Shown here in pieces: positions 10,448 to 18,949 of a DNA stretch of 43,676 nucleotides. Source of the stretch: Deltaproteobacteria bacterium HGW-Deltaproteobacteria-13 (GTDB lineage: Bacteria > Desulfobacterota > Syntrophia > Syntrophales > Smithellaceae). The stretch lies in the NCBI GenBank assembly GCA_002840555.1, contig PHBJ01000018.1, positions 1 to 43,676 of the forward strand, given 5' to 3'. Every line of letters starts with the position of its first letter. Position 1 is the stretch's first letter. The translations under genes and the position numbers were made by a program. The notes under the pieces are model-generated. The model saw only the letters and a list, made by a program, of their open reading frames with translations, had not been told where the DNA came from and ran no database searches.

Positions 10448-10690
10448 TTTCTAATACTCCTTATGACGGTTGAAGGGTTATTTAAAACAATCCCTGTTTA
10501 CGAAAAAGTTTCTTTAACAATGAAGGCAAGCGATGAATTGGATAGCCCTAATTTTCACGGGAAAATACATTTGAATAATGACGTTATCCTTGTACCAGTT
10601 TTGGGAAAACAGGTCAATAGATTAAATAAAACTAAATATTTAGAAATGTGCAACCGGAACTTTTGCCACCCGGCACGTTACAAAGTTTTG
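10448..10690. other. Intergenic region between rpoH and the glucan synthase gene
   Basis: This 243-base gap holds the glucan synthase promoter and an untranslated leader of about 135 nt. A 12-bp AT palindrome (CTAAATATTTAG) sits at 10631-10642. An imperfect GC-rich dyad follows the rpoH stop but has no T-run. No gene is supported in it. Confidence 0.5.
10589..10617 (-). promoter_or_regulatory. Probable sigma-70 promoter for the cyclic glucan synthase
   Basis: On the minus strand TTGACC (10617-10612) and TACAAG (10594-10589) are separated by 17 bases, about 140 bases upstream of the TTG start. The -35 box is strong and the -10 box matches four of six consensus positions. It would give the synthase a transcript independent of rpoH. 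Confidence 0.5.
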
Positions 10691-11536
10691 TTATTTGTTG
10701 GATTTAAAATACGGCAGAGCCAGCTGCATTTTTTTCAGGGCTTGTTTCTCAATTTGACGGGCCCGTTCCCGTGAAATATTATATTTGCTCCCTATCTCCT
10801 GCAGTGTTTTGGGATCATCCGCCATGACGCGGTTAAGAATAATATAACTTTCCCTCTCGTTAAGATTAGAAAGCGCTCCGGCTATGTCACGCTGGACCAG
10901 ACTCTTTTCTTCATTTTTAATTAAAGACACCTCTTGATCATCGCCTTCGTAAGCCAGAAAATCCATATGTGAGTTTGTGCTGTCATCATTGATAATTTCA
11001 TTTAAAGAAACATCCCGCGACCCCATGCGCAAATCCATTTCTTCCACCTCTGAATCCTTGACTCCCAGAGAGGTGGCGATTTCGCTGAATTCCGGATTTT
11101 TTCTGGAGAGTGACTCCAGCTCTTTTTTCGTCTGATTTAATTTGAAAAATAGTTTCCGCTGAGCCTGCGTCGTGCCTATTTTGACAATGCTCCACGATTT
11201 CATGAGGTAATTCTGAATGTAGGCCCGAATCCACCAAACCGCATAAGAAATCAACCTGTAACCTTTGTAGGGATCAAATTTCTTTACGGCGTGAATAAGG
11301 CCGATATTGCCTTCCTGAATTAAATCAGCCAGCTTAAAGCCATAGTTGCGGTATTCATGGGCAATCTTGACGACAAACCGCAAATTGGAAACAATTAACT
11401 TTTCAGCGGCTTTTACATCGTTATATTTTTTCAAACGCACGGCTAATTTAAATTCCTCTTCCGCCGTCAAAAGAGAAAAGCGATTTATTTCAGCTATATA
11501 TAGGTTAAGGGTACCGGTTATTACGGGTAGTTCCAA
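10691..11536 (-). CDS. rpoH: RNA polymerase heat-shock sigma factor, RpoH family
   Basis: This 281-residue group 3 sigma factor directs RNA polymerase to heat-shock promoters. Region 2 (about 50-115) contains the DLIQEGNIGL and WWIRAYIQNYL core-binding and -10 recognition motifs. The RpoH box QRKLFFKLN at 126-134 is diagnostic for sigma-32 and separates it from RpoD and RpoS. Region 4, with the helix-turn-helix LQEIGSKYNISRERARQIE, ends the protein. E. coli RpoH is 284 residues, so this one is full length. The start is TTG, supported by GGGAGG eight bases upstream. It is transcribed divergently from the diadenylate cyclase-clpB pair, which makes sense because clpB is a classic RpoH target, although I see no sigma-32 consensus in the shared intergenic region. 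Confidence 0.9.
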   Translation of the reverse strand: MELPVITGTLNLYIAEINRFSLLTAEEEFKLAVRLKKYNDVKAAEKLIVSNLRFVVKIAHEYRNYGFKLADLIQEGNIGLIHAVKKFDPYKGYRLISYAVWWIRAYIQNYLMKSWSIVKIGTTQAQRKLFFKLNQTKKELESLSRKNPEFSEIATSLGVKDSEVEEMDLRMGSRDVSLNEIINDDSTNSHMDFLAYEGDDQEVSLIKNEEKSLVQRDIAGALSNLNERESYIILNRVMADDPKTLQEIGSKYNISRERARQIEKQALKKMQLALPYFKSNK

Positions 11537-11569
11537 TGGTCAGGCCTCCCATTTATTTATACAAAATAA

Positions 11570-11598
11570 CTTTTATCCAACTATAATTTGCTGGTCAA
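11570..11598 (-). promoter_or_regulatory. Possible promoter of rpoH
   Basis: On the minus strand TTGACC (11598-11593) and TAAAAG (11575-11570) are 17 bases apart, about 35 bases before the rpoH start. The -10 box is weak (four of six). It lies back to back with the divergent candidate promoter at 11621. Confidence 0.35.
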
Positions 11599-11620
11599 GA
11601 TAATTTATTATTACCAATGC

Positions 11621-11649
11621 TTGACACGGAAAGTTTTGATGTTTAAAGT
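11621..11649 (+). promoter_or_regulatory. Probable promoter of the diadenylate cyclase-clpB pair
   Basis: A perfect TTGACA (11621-11626) is followed after 17 bases by TAAAGT (11644-11649), ending 28 bases before the ATG. The -10 box is moderate (four of six). A TACAAT at 11649-11654 is too distant from this -35 box. The arrangement suggests ordinary sigma-70 expression of both downstream genes. Confidence 0.45.
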
Positions 11650-11677
11650 ACAATAAAATCAAACCTGAGGCAATTAA

Positions 11678-12550
11678 ATGAAATCAATAAACAAAACAAT
11701 GATTGAACATGCCATCAAAATTGCACATGAAATAAAAGCTGACGCATTGCTTGTCTGCATAGATGTAATTGATGATATGAACGTTCCGCCGGATGAAATA
11801 AAAAAAGATATGAGTTTCATCGTTGTTTGCCGCGAGAATGAAAGCATCTCCGACGAAATGAAGAAAGACGCTCAAATATTGTACATCCCCAACGTAAATT
11901 TAACCCGTGTGGGAAAGATTAAAATTGCCATTGCCAAGGGAATAGTTCTGGGCACTTTTAAAAGAGGAGACAAAGTCGTGTGTTTGAGCGGAGTGCCCAG
12001 GTTTGGTTACGCCGACAGCATTATTGTCATTGATGTGGGTAAAGAATTTGAAATTTTAACGTCCGATTTTATTAACGATGTTATTGAAAATGTCCGGCCG
12101 GAAGTTTTTAACGCGGCTTTAAATATTGCCTGTGAACTGGCCGCTCAGGGCAGGGAAAACAAAAAAATAGGAACGATATTTGTTCTGGGAGATGATGAGA
12201 AAGTCATGCAGCTTTCCCGGCAAATGATTATTAACCCGTTTTTAGGATATTCGGAAGATCAACTTAATATATTAAACCCTGACTTGGAAGAAACGATTAA
12301 AGAATTTTCCGCGATCGACGGCGCCTTTATCATCAGAGAAGACGGTGTGCTGATCACCGCCGGAAGACACCTCAACGCTGCACTGGGCAGCCGTGATTTC
12401 CCTCCCGGTCTGGGGAGCCGCCATATTGCCGCCGCCGGCATTACCAGCGTAACGAAAGCTGTCGCTATAGTAATTTCCGAATCTTCGGGAAATGTAACCG
12501 TTTTTAAAAACGGTAAATTGTTTGTAACCATTGAAAAGCCGATAGAATAG
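11678..12550 (+). CDS. Diadenylate cyclase, DacZ-like (DisA_N/DAC domain)
   Basis: This 290-residue protein is predicted to make cyclic di-AMP from two ATP. The C-terminal half (about 165-285) is a DAC (DisA_N) domain with the DGA motif at 214-216 and the nucleotide-binding GSRHIAA at 246-252. The usual RHR motif reads RHI here. The N-terminal half (1-140) resembles the pyruvate-kinase C-terminal alpha/beta fold ([19 protein letters not shown]), the layout known from archaeal DacZ rather than from bacterial DisA, CdaA or CdaS. No membrane helix is seen, so it should be cytosolic. The ATG has CTGAGG seven bases upstream. Its stop adjoins the clpB start region, so the two are likely co-transcribed. 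The changed third residue of RHR makes activity likely but unproven. Confidence 0.82.
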   Translation: MKSINKTMIEHAIKIAHEIKADALLVCIDVIDDMNVPPDEIKKDMSFIVVCRENESISDEMKKDAQILYIPNVNLTRVGKIKIAIAKGIVLGTFKRGDKVVCLSGVPRFGYADSIIVIDVGKEFEILTSDFINDVIENVRPEVFNAALNIACELAAQGRENKKIGTIFVLGDDEKVMQLSRQMIINPFLGYSEDQLNILNPDLEETIKEFSAIDGAFIIREDGVLITAGRHLNAALGSRDFPPGLGSRHIAAAGITSVTKAVAIVISESSGNVTVFKNGKLFVTIEKPIE

Positions 12551-12561
12551 TGAGAATGAAT

Positions 12562-15153
12562 ATGCGTTTTGATAAATTTACTTTGAAAGTCCAGGAAGCG
12601 ATTCAGGAAGCGCAGTCGCTGGCCGGTTCTCTGGGGCATCAATCCATCGAACCGGAACATCTTCTTGTTTGTTTTTTAAGGCAGGAGGAAGGCATCGCGG
12701 GCGCCATCATCAATAAACTTAATGCTTCACCTCAGAAGATTGAGCAGGAATTAACCAATTATCTGAAAAAGCAGCCGAGCGTTCAGGGCGGCGGCGCAGA
12801 CCAGGCCTATATGTCCTCGCGTCTGAATAAAATATTCGACAAGGCTCTGACCGAAGCGGCGCAGCTCAAAGACGAATACGTGAGCGCCGAACATGTCCTT
12901 ATTGCCATTGCCGAAGAAAAAGAAGGTCAGGCCGGTAAAATCCTGCGCCAGGCGGGCATTACTAAAGATAACATTTTTAAGGTGCTGGTGGATATTCGCG
13001 GTAATCAGCGTGTGACCGACCCGAATCCGGAAGGCAAGTATCAGGCGCTCGAACGTTACGCCAGAGATTTCAACGAACTGGCCAAGAAAGGTTCTTTTGA
13101 TCCTGTTATCGGGCGCGACGAGGAGATACGCAGAATCATGCAGGTACTCTCCAGGCGCACGAAGAATAATCCGGTACTGATAGGCGAACCGGGCGTCGGC
13201 AAGACAGCCATAGTGGAAGGTCTGGCGCAGCGTATTGTCAACGGCGACGTGCCGGAAAATCTCAAGAACAAACGCGTCATCGGTCTGGACGTCGGCGCTT
13301 TGATCGCGGGCGCGAAGTATCGCGGTGAATTTGAAGAGCGCCTGAAGGCTGTTTTAAAGGAAGTCATCAGCTCTGCAGGTGAGATTATTCTCTTCATCGA
13401 CGAAATCCATACCGTCGTGGGAGCCGGCGCGGCGGAAGGCTCGATGGATGCCTCCAACATGCTCAAACCTGCTCTGGCGCGTGGCGAATTGCGCTGTGTG
13501 GGCGCGACAACGCTCAACGAATATCGCAAATACATAGAAAAAGACGCGGCCCTGGAGCGGCGTTTCCAGCCTGTTTTGGTTAAGGAACCGACCGTGGAAG
13601 ATACGATTGCCATTCTGCGCGGACTAAAAGAACGTTACGCAGTTCATCATCGTGTGGGAATCAAAGATTCGGCCATCGTCGCCGCCGCGACGCTTTCACA
13701 CCGTTACATAACGGATCGTTTCCTGCCGGATAAGGCCGTCGACCTGATTGACGAAGCGGCATCCCGTTTAAAAATAGAATTGGACAGCAAACCTTCGGAA
13801 ATCGACGCTATCGACCGCAAAATTATTCAACTGGAGATAGAAAAACAGTCGCTGAAAAAGGAAACGGATAAATCGGCAAAAGAACGCCGGGACAAGATTG
13901 AAAAAGAACTGGCCGAGCTGAAATCCAGCGGTGATCAATTAAAGGTTCGTTGGTCGACCGGAAAAGATATAAACAATAAAATACAAAATATTAAAAAGAA
14001 AATAGAAGATTTGAAACAGGAAGAGGTGAATGCTCAGCGCGAGGGTAATCTCGAGAAAGCCGCGGAAATCCGTTATGGAAAGCTTGTTGCTTTGGATAAA
14101 GATCTTCAGAAAGAGCAAAAAAAACTGGAGGACGTTCAAAAAGACGATCATATGATCAAGGAAGAAGTGGACGCGGAGGATGTGGCCGAAGTGGTTTCCA
14201 ACTGGACGGGAATTCCGCTTTCCCGAATGATGGAAAGCGACGTACAGAAACTGATTCACATGGAAGAACGGCTTAAAATGCGTGTAATCGGTCAGGAGGA
14301 AGGCATCAGCGCCGTCTCCGCCGCGCTGCGACGGGCGCGCTCCGGCTTGCAGGATCCGAATCGTCCTATCGGGTCGTTCATTTTTCTGGGGCCGACCGGT
14401 GTGGGCAAGACTGAACTGGCGAGGGCTTTGGCGGAATTCATGTTCGATAGTGAACAGGCCATGATCCGCATCGACATGTCGGAGTATATGGAGAAACACG
14501 CAGTGGCCCGTCTGATCGGTGCACCGCCCGGCTATGTCGGTTATGATGAAGGCGGTCATCTCACCGAATCCGTGCGGCGCAAACCTTACAGTGTATTGCT
14601 TTTCGACGAAATTGAAAAAGCTCATCCCGATGTGTTCAATATTTTATTGCAGATACTGGATGACGGACGGCTAACCGATGGTCATGGACGGACCGTGGAT
14701 TTCAAGAATACGGTCGTCATCATGACGTCCAACGTGGGCAGTCAGTGGATTCAGGATCCGTCGCTGGATGATGAGGATAAAAAGAACCGTTCGATGGAAG
14801 TTCTGCGCGCGACATTCAAACCGGAATTTCTAAATCGAATAGACGACATCATTATGTTCTCCGCGCTCAAACTGGAGGATATTTACAGGATTGTCGATAT
14901 TCAGTTGGGCCTGATTGACAAGCGGCTTGCCGAACGCAAGATGAGCATCGAATTGACAGAGAAGGCGAAAAAATATATAGCCGAACAGGGCTACAGTCCG
15001 GTTTACGGCGCAAGGCCGCTTAAGCGTTCACTGCAGAAACTTATTCTGGATCCGCTGGCCATGGAAATTCTGGAGGGTAAATTTGCTGAAGGAAATAAAA
15101 TTTTAATTGACCTGTCCAAAAAAGGTGAAATAAGTTTAACTAAAAAATTATAA
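12562..15153 (+). CDS. clpB: ATP-dependent chaperone ClpB
   Basis: This hexameric AAA+ disaggregase works with DnaK to rescue aggregated proteins in the cytoplasm. The order is a Clp_N repeat domain (about 1-150), a first AAA+ module with Walker A GEPGVGKT near 208, a long coiled-coil middle domain (about 405-530), a second AAA+ module with Walker A GPTGVGKT near 610, and a C-terminal D2-small domain. At about 863 residues it is full length, and the M-domain confirms ClpB rather than ClpA or ClpC. I chose the ATG at 12562 because MRFDKFT matches typical ClpB starts. In-frame GTG 12550 and ATG 12556 are alternatives; all have weak ribosome-binding sites, which suggests translation coupled to the upstream cyclase gene. 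Confidence 0.95.
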   Translation: MRFDKFTLKVQEAIQEAQSLAGSLGHQSIEPEHLLVCFLRQEEGIAGAIINKLNASPQKIEQELTNYLKKQPSVQGGGADQAYMSSRLNKIFDKALTEAAQLKDEYVSAEHVLIAIAEEKEGQAGKILRQAGITKDNIFKVLVDIRGNQRVTDPNPEGKYQALERYARDFNELAKKGSFDPVIGRDEEIRRIMQVLSRRTKNNPVLIGEPGVGKTAIVEGLAQRIVNGDVPENLKNKRVIGLDVGALIAGAKYRGEFEERLKAVLKEVISSAGEIILFIDEIHTVVGAGAAEGSMDASNMLKPALARGELRCVGATTLNEYRKYIEKDAALERRFQPVLVKEPTVEDTIAILRGLKERYAVHHRVGIKDSAIVAAATLSHRYITDRFLPDKAVDLIDEAASRLKIELDSKPSEIDAIDRKIIQLEIEKQSLKKETDKSAKERRDKIEKELAELKSSGDQLKVRWSTGKDINNKIQNIKKKIEDLKQEEVNAQREGNLEKAAEIRYGKLVALDKDLQKEQKKLEDVQKDDHMIKEEVDAEDVAEVVSNWTGIPLSRMMESDVQKLIHMEERLKMRVIGQEEGISAVSAALRRARSGLQDPNRPIGSFIFLGPTGVGKTELARALAEFMFDSEQAMIRIDMSEYMEKHAVARLIGAPPGYVGYDEGGHLTESVRRKPYSVLLFDEIEKAHPDVFNILLQILDDGRLTDGHGRTVDFKNTVVIMTSNVGSQWIQDPSLDDEDKKNRSMEVLRATFKPEFLNRIDDIIMFSALKLEDIYRIVDIQLGLIDKRLAERKMSIELTEKAKKYIAEQGYSPVYGARPLKRSLQKLILDPLAMEILEGKFAEGNKILIDLSKKGEISLTKKL

Positions 15154-15220
15154 ATATTTATCATAAAATATTTTAGATTTACCGATTTTATGACAACGCA
15201 GTAAGGGGAGGAAACTATCA

Positions 15221-15628
15221 ATGGATGAAAAGAAAAAGGATTCGGGATTTGTTGTAAAAGACAAGCGTCTTTTTGGAGAATCGGCTGAAGATCAGCCCCG
15301 GCAAGAGCCTGAAAGCGCCGCTGCTGAAGAGAAAAAGGAAATCCCGGAAAAATCCCAGGCAAAGCCTGATCAGGCCAATGATTATCCTCCTGTAAATTTT
15401 ACTAATTTTGTCCTGTCGCTGAGCACGTCCGCCCTTTTTCATTTCGGGGATTTTCCGGAATACGAAGGCGGAGCAACACAAAAGAATTTACCCGCGGCAA
15501 AGCAGACGATTGATATCCTGGATATGCTCAATGAAAAGACTAAAGGAAACCTCGACACCAATGAAAATAATTTAATTCAAGGAGTCCTCTACGAACTGAA
15601 AATGCGTTACGTTAAAGAAAAGGCTTAA
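15221..15628 (+). CDS. DUF1844 family protein
   Basis: This is a 135-residue cytosolic protein of unknown function. The first 55 residues are charged and low-complexity (Lys/Glu/Ala/Pro rich). The C-terminal 80 residues match the DUF1844 pattern: the NFTNFVLSLSTSALFHFGD segment, an AKQTIDILDMLNEKTKGNL helix and the ending NLIQGVLYELKMRYV. A strong GGGGAGG lies upstream of the ATG. It is followed after one base by ispE, an order I recall as common in related deltaproteobacteria. No catalytic residues are evident. Confidence 0.85.
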   Translation: MDEKKKDSGFVVKDKRLFGESAEDQPRQEPESAAAEEKKEIPEKSQAKPDQANDYPPVNFTNFVLSLSTSALFHFGDFPEYEGGATQKNLPAAKQTIDILDMLNEKTKGNLDTNENNLIQGVLYELKMRYVKEKA

Positions 15629-15629
15629 A

Positions 15630-16469
15630 ATGCTCTGGATGGCTCCGGCTAAAATTAATCTTTTCTTGCGCGTCTTACGGAAACGTGCCGACGGATACCA
15701 TGATCTTATTTCCCTCATGCAAAAAATCACGCTTTATGATGAGTTGATTTTTTCTCCCCGCCCGAAGGGTATTGTTCTTAATTGTCCCGGTAGTAATTTA
15801 CCAGCCAATGAAAATAATTTAGTGGTTCGTGCCGCACGGGCTATTTTTGCCTATTGCGATTATCCTTTTGGCATGGAGATTACTCTTGTTAAAAAAATAC
15901 CCATGACCGCCGGTCTGGGGGGAGGAAGTTCCGATGCCGCGACAACTTTAATAGCTTTAAATAAAATATGTTCTTTAAAGTTGAAAAAACATGAATTGAT
16001 GAAAATAGGGTCAAAAATAGGGGCGGATGTCCCATTTTTTGTTTTTGGAAACGCGGCCTTAGCTTCAGGAATAGGCGATAAACTCAAACACTTGCGAAAT
16101 TTACCTCAATTAAATTTAATCTTAATCAAACCCCGGTTCGAACTTTCGACAAAAATGGTTTATGAAAATCTCAATTTAAGATTGACAATGGGCAAAAATA
16201 ATTATAGCATTCCGCGAAATTTGGATCTGGGCGACATAATTCAGGGATTGCATAATGACTTGGAGTCAGTTTCACTGGAAATTCATCCCGAATTAGCCGA
16301 TTTTAAGAAAATGTTGCTCACGCACGGTGCGCTTGGCGCATTGATGTCGGGTAGTGGACCCACAGTCTTTGGTATATTTGGGAATGCAAAAGAGGCAAAA
16401 AAAGCCCTGGAAATCATAGAGAAAGAAGTTTCCGGTGAATGTCTGGTCTTTCTTGCCAAGTCTTTGTAA
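15630..16469 (+). CDS. ispE: 4-diphosphocytidyl-2-C-methyl-D-erythritol kinase (IspE)
   Basis: This GHMP kinase phosphorylates CDP-methylerythritol in the non-mevalonate (MEP) isoprenoid pathway. In its 279 residues the substrate motif PAKINLFLRVLRKRADGYHD opens the protein. The glycine-rich ATP loop GLGGGSSDAA lies near residues 95-105, and the third GHMP motif MSGSGPTVFGIF lies near 237-248. The length is normal. It starts one base after the DUF1844 stop, so the two genes are translationally linked, and it precedes tRNA-Gln and prs. Confidence 0.93.
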   Translation: MLWMAPAKINLFLRVLRKRADGYHDLISLMQKITLYDELIFSPRPKGIVLNCPGSNLPANENNLVVRAARAIFAYCDYPFGMEITLVKKIPMTAGLGGGSSDAATTLIALNKICSLKLKKHELMKIGSKIGADVPFFVFGNAALASGIGDKLKHLRNLPQLNLILIKPRFELSTKMVYENLNLRLTMGKNNYSIPRNLDLGDIIQGLHNDLESVSLEIHPELADFKKMLLTHGALGALMSGSGPTVFGIFGNAKEAKKALEIIEKEVSGECLVFLAKSL

Positions 16470-16522
16470 TTGTTAAATTATTCTGCTAAGATTGTGAAAA
16501 CACCCTTCATTGAATATGTTAT

Positions 16523-16597
16523 TGGGGCGTCGTCAAGTGGTAAGACACAGGACTTTGATTCCTGCATTCGGAGGTTCGAACCCTCCCGCCCCAGCCA
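16523..16597 (+). tRNA. tRNA-Gln (anticodon TTG), CCA encoded
   Basis: The 75-nt cloverleaf folds completely. The acceptor stem is TGGGGCG/CGCCCCA with discriminator G, and the genomic CCA is at 16595-16597. The anticodon stem CAGGA/TCCTG frames the loop CTTTGAT, giving anticodon TTG (reads CAA and, by wobble, CAG). The T arm contains GGTTCGAACCC. The U1-A72 first pair is typical of bacterial tRNA-Gln. It sits between ispE and prs on the same strand. Confidence 0.97.
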
Positions 16598-16622
16598 GTA
16601 AAAACAGCGGAGAATTGTTTAA

Positions 16623-17564
16623 ATGTTAGAAAGAATTAGGATTTTTTCGGGTAATGCCAACCTCGCGCTGGCTAAGAAAATCTGTGATAACTTGGGCGTT
16701 TCGATGGGAAAAGCCAATGTAACTACTTTCAGTGATGGAGAAACGCGTGTCGAGATTAATGAAAATGTCCGGGGTATGGATGTTTTCATTATTCAGTCCA
16801 CTTGCCCGCCGGTAAACGTTACGTTAATGGAATTACTCATTATGATTGATGCCATGAAAAGGGCTTCAGCCGACCGTATCACAGCAGTTGTTCCTTATTA
16901 CGGATATGCCAGGCAGGATCGGAAAGTCGCTCCCCGCGCTCCTATTACGGCAAAATTAGTGGCAGATCTTATTACGACAGCCGGCGCCCAACGCCTTTTA
17001 TCCATGGATTTACATGCCGGTCAGATTCAGGGTTTCTTCAACATTCCGGTGGACAATCTTTTTGCGACACCGGTTTTGATTGATTACATGAAAAAATATT
17101 ATCAGGACAATACGGTGGTTGTATCGCCGGATACCGGCGGTGTGGAGCGCGCCAGAGCTTTCGGCAAAAGGCTGGGAGCGTCTCTGGCTATTATTGATAA
17201 GAGAAGGGAAGGCCCCAACGAAGCCGAGGTTATGAATATCATCGGTAACGTAGAAGGGAAAAAAATTATTATTCTGGATGACATGATTGATACGGCCGGC
17301 ACCGTTGTACAGGCCGCCAAAGCCATGAAGGAAGCGGGCGCTCTGGAAGTTTCGGTCTGTTGCACGCATCCTGTTTTGTCCGGGCCGGCGCTGGATCGTA
17401 TTGAAAACTCGGAGATTAAAGAAGCCATCGTAACAGATACGATACCGCTTAGCGATCGGGCAAAGAATTGTGAAAAAATAAAGGTTTTGTCGGTATCCGG
17501 AATTTTAAGCGAGGCCGTGCGCCGAATTTATTACGACGATTCCGTAAGCTCATTATTTATATAG
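16623..17564 (+). CDS. prs: Ribose-phosphate pyrophosphokinase (PRPP synthetase)
   Basis: This enzyme transfers pyrophosphate from ATP to ribose 5-phosphate, giving PRPP for nucleotide, histidine and tryptophan synthesis. The 313-residue class I enzyme shows the ATP-site segment [10 protein letters not shown], the metal-binding [11 protein letters not shown], the catalytic flexible-loop segment following [14 protein letters not shown] and the PRPP-binding loop [18 protein letters not shown] Shine-Dalgarno precedes the ATG. It lies just after tRNA-Gln and ten bases before rplY, an arrangement widely conserved in bacteria. Confidence 0.96.
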   Translation: MLERIRIFSGNANLALAKKICDNLGVSMGKANVTTFSDGETRVEINENVRGMDVFIIQSTCPPVNVTLMELLIMIDAMKRASADRITAVVPYYGYARQDRKVAPRAPITAKLVADLITTAGAQRLLSMDLHAGQIQGFFNIPVDNLFATPVLIDYMKKYYQDNTVVVSPDTGGVERARAFGKRLGASLAIIDKRREGPNEAEVMNIIGNVEGKKIIILDDMIDTAGTVVQAAKAMKEAGALEVSVCCTHPVLSGPALDRIENSEIKEAIVTDTIPLSDRAKNCEKIKVLSVSGILSEAVRRIYYDDSVSSLFI

Positions 17565-17573
17565 GAGGAACAA

Positions 17574-18254
17574 ATGGAGGTAACAGATTTAACGGCTCAA
17601 GTCCGTAAAGAACAAAAGAAAGGACCATCTCGCCGTTTGCGACAAAAGGGATTTGTTCCGGCGATTTTTTACGGCCGCTCTACCGAAAACATTTTGCTGG
17701 CGGTAAAAAATGAAGCAATGGTCAAACTGCGTAAAGATAAAAAAGACCACGCCTTTATTAAATTGATTATTGATGACGGCGGCAAAAAAATAGAAAAACT
17801 TTCGTTGATTAGAGAGTTGCAGGTTCAGCCCCTGACGGGCATGCTTTACCATGCTGATTTTTATGAGGTCGATGAAAAACGTAAGATCACCATGGATGTG
17901 TCCCTGCGTTTTGTCGGCAAGGCTATCGGTGTGGAAATGGGCGGTGAATTGCAGCATTTAAGACGTGAAGTAAAAGTTTCCTGTCTGCCTTTGGATCTTC
18001 CGGATCATATTGATGTGGATGTAACAAAACTCGATATCGGTGACTCTATACGGATCAGAGATTTGAAGATCGCCGAAGGCATAACACTTTTAGACCGGCC
18101 TGATACATCGGTTGCTGCGGTTGCTGTCATTAAGGTTGCCAAGGTTGAAGAACCCGCGAAAGAAGAAGCTGCCGCTGCAGAGGGTGCCGCAGCGGAAGCA
18201 GCTGCTCCGGCAGCGGGTGCAGCTGCTCCGGCGGAAAAAGAAAAGGGGAAATAA
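17574..18254 (+). CDS. rplY: 50S ribosomal protein L25/general stress protein Ctc
   Basis: This 226-residue protein binds 5S rRNA in the large ribosomal subunit. Residues 1-90 form the L25 RNA-binding domain (RRLRQKGFVPAIFYGRS motif). Residues 95-185 are the TL5/CTC C-terminal beta domain found in the long form. The last 40 residues are an Ala/Glu/Pro-rich low-complexity tail, probably disordered and poorly conserved. AGGAGG lies directly upstream of the ATG. It is part of the prs-rplY-pth run. Confidence 0.95.
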   Translation: MEVTDLTAQVRKEQKKGPSRRLRQKGFVPAIFYGRSTENILLAVKNEAMVKLRKDKKDHAFIKLIIDDGGKKIEKLSLIRELQVQPLTGMLYHADFYEVDEKRKITMDVSLRFVGKAIGVEMGGELQHLRREVKVSCLPLDLPDHIDVDVTKLDIGDSIRIRDLKIAEGITLLDRPDTSVAAVAVIKVAKVEEPAKEEAAAAEGAAAEAAAPAAGAAAPAEKEKGK

Positions 18255-18352
18255 TTCATTTGCAGGGAGTTGTAATAATTGGGTGACAGCAGGTGCTTCC
18301 CTCGAATTTAAAGAAAATTTTTTTCTGGCGCGGCAATGAGGGAAAGCAAGTT

Positions 18353-18949
18353 ATGAATCTGATTGTAGGCCTGGGGAATCCCGGCAGTCGCTATCAATTG
18401 ACCAGACACAACATCGGATTCATGGTTCTGGAAAAGATTGCCGCCCGATGGGAAGTGGATTTAAAACAAAAAAGTTTCGACGCTCTTTGGAATAGAGGTA
18501 AAATCGCCGGCACGGAAGTGTTGCTGGCCATGCCTCAAACGTTCATGAATTTAAGCGGTAACGCGGCAAGAAGATTACTTGCTTATTTCAAGGTGGATAT
18601 CAATAATTTAATAGTGATTCATGATGATCTTGATTTGCCTTTCGGTTCGTTTCGTCTGAAGACCGGAGGAGGGGATGCCGGTCATAAAGGGTTAAAATCT
18701 ATTATTACCTGCCTGGGGTCCGCGGATTTTATGCGAGTCAGGATGGGTATCGGTAAACCTGCCGACAGAACTCCGGTTGAAGATTATGTTTTGCAAAGGT
18801 TTAATCCTGATGAATCCACCCTGTTGCAGCAAGTGATTCAATCCGCATCAGAAGCTACCGCCGATATCGTTACATCAGGTATGCAACAAGCTATGGCTAA
18901 ATACCATACAAAAAATAAAAATATGAGTCATAAAAAGGAGGATGGATAA
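18353..18949 (+). CDS. pth: Peptidyl-tRNA hydrolase
   Basis: This enzyme cleaves peptidyl-tRNA released from stalled ribosomes, recycling tRNA. The start is placed at the ATG at 18353, so that the protein begins MNLIVGLGNPG as in all Pth families. The longer frame from 18293 adds 20 residues with no counterpart and lacks a good binding site. The 198-residue protein shows the LGNPGSRYQLTRHNIGF site (catalytic His), MPQTFMNLSG, and HDDLDLPFGSFRLKTGGGDAGHKG. Its Shine-Dalgarno GAGGGAA (18338-18344) can pair with TTCCCTC at 18297-18303. The stop overlaps the hppA ATG. Confidence 0.95.
   Translation: MNLIVGLGNPGSRYQLTRHNIGFMVLEKIAARWEVDLKQKSFDALWNRGKIAGTEVLLAMPQTFMNLSGNAARRLLAYFKVDINNLIVIHDDLDLPFGSFRLKTGGGDAGHKGLKSIITCLGSADFMRVRMGIGKPADRTPVEDYVLQRFNPDESTLLQQVIQSASEATADIVTSGMQQAMAKYHTKNKNMSHKKEDG

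Noticed and set aside
13939-14625. Minus-strand frame of 228 codons inside clpB
   Set aside because: ClpB is unmistakable on the plus strand across this stretch. The antisense peptide is His/Phe-rich, as expected for a shadow.
15154-15220. AT-only inverted repeat after clpB
   Set aside because: The stem (AAATATTT arms) has no GC pairs and no real T-run, so it is unlikely to terminate transcription.
16492-16520. Promoter-like TTGTGA-17-TATGTT just before tRNA-Gln
   Set aside because: Transcription from it would start inside the mature tRNA (which begins at 16523), so it cannot be the tRNA promoter. Both boxes are also weak.
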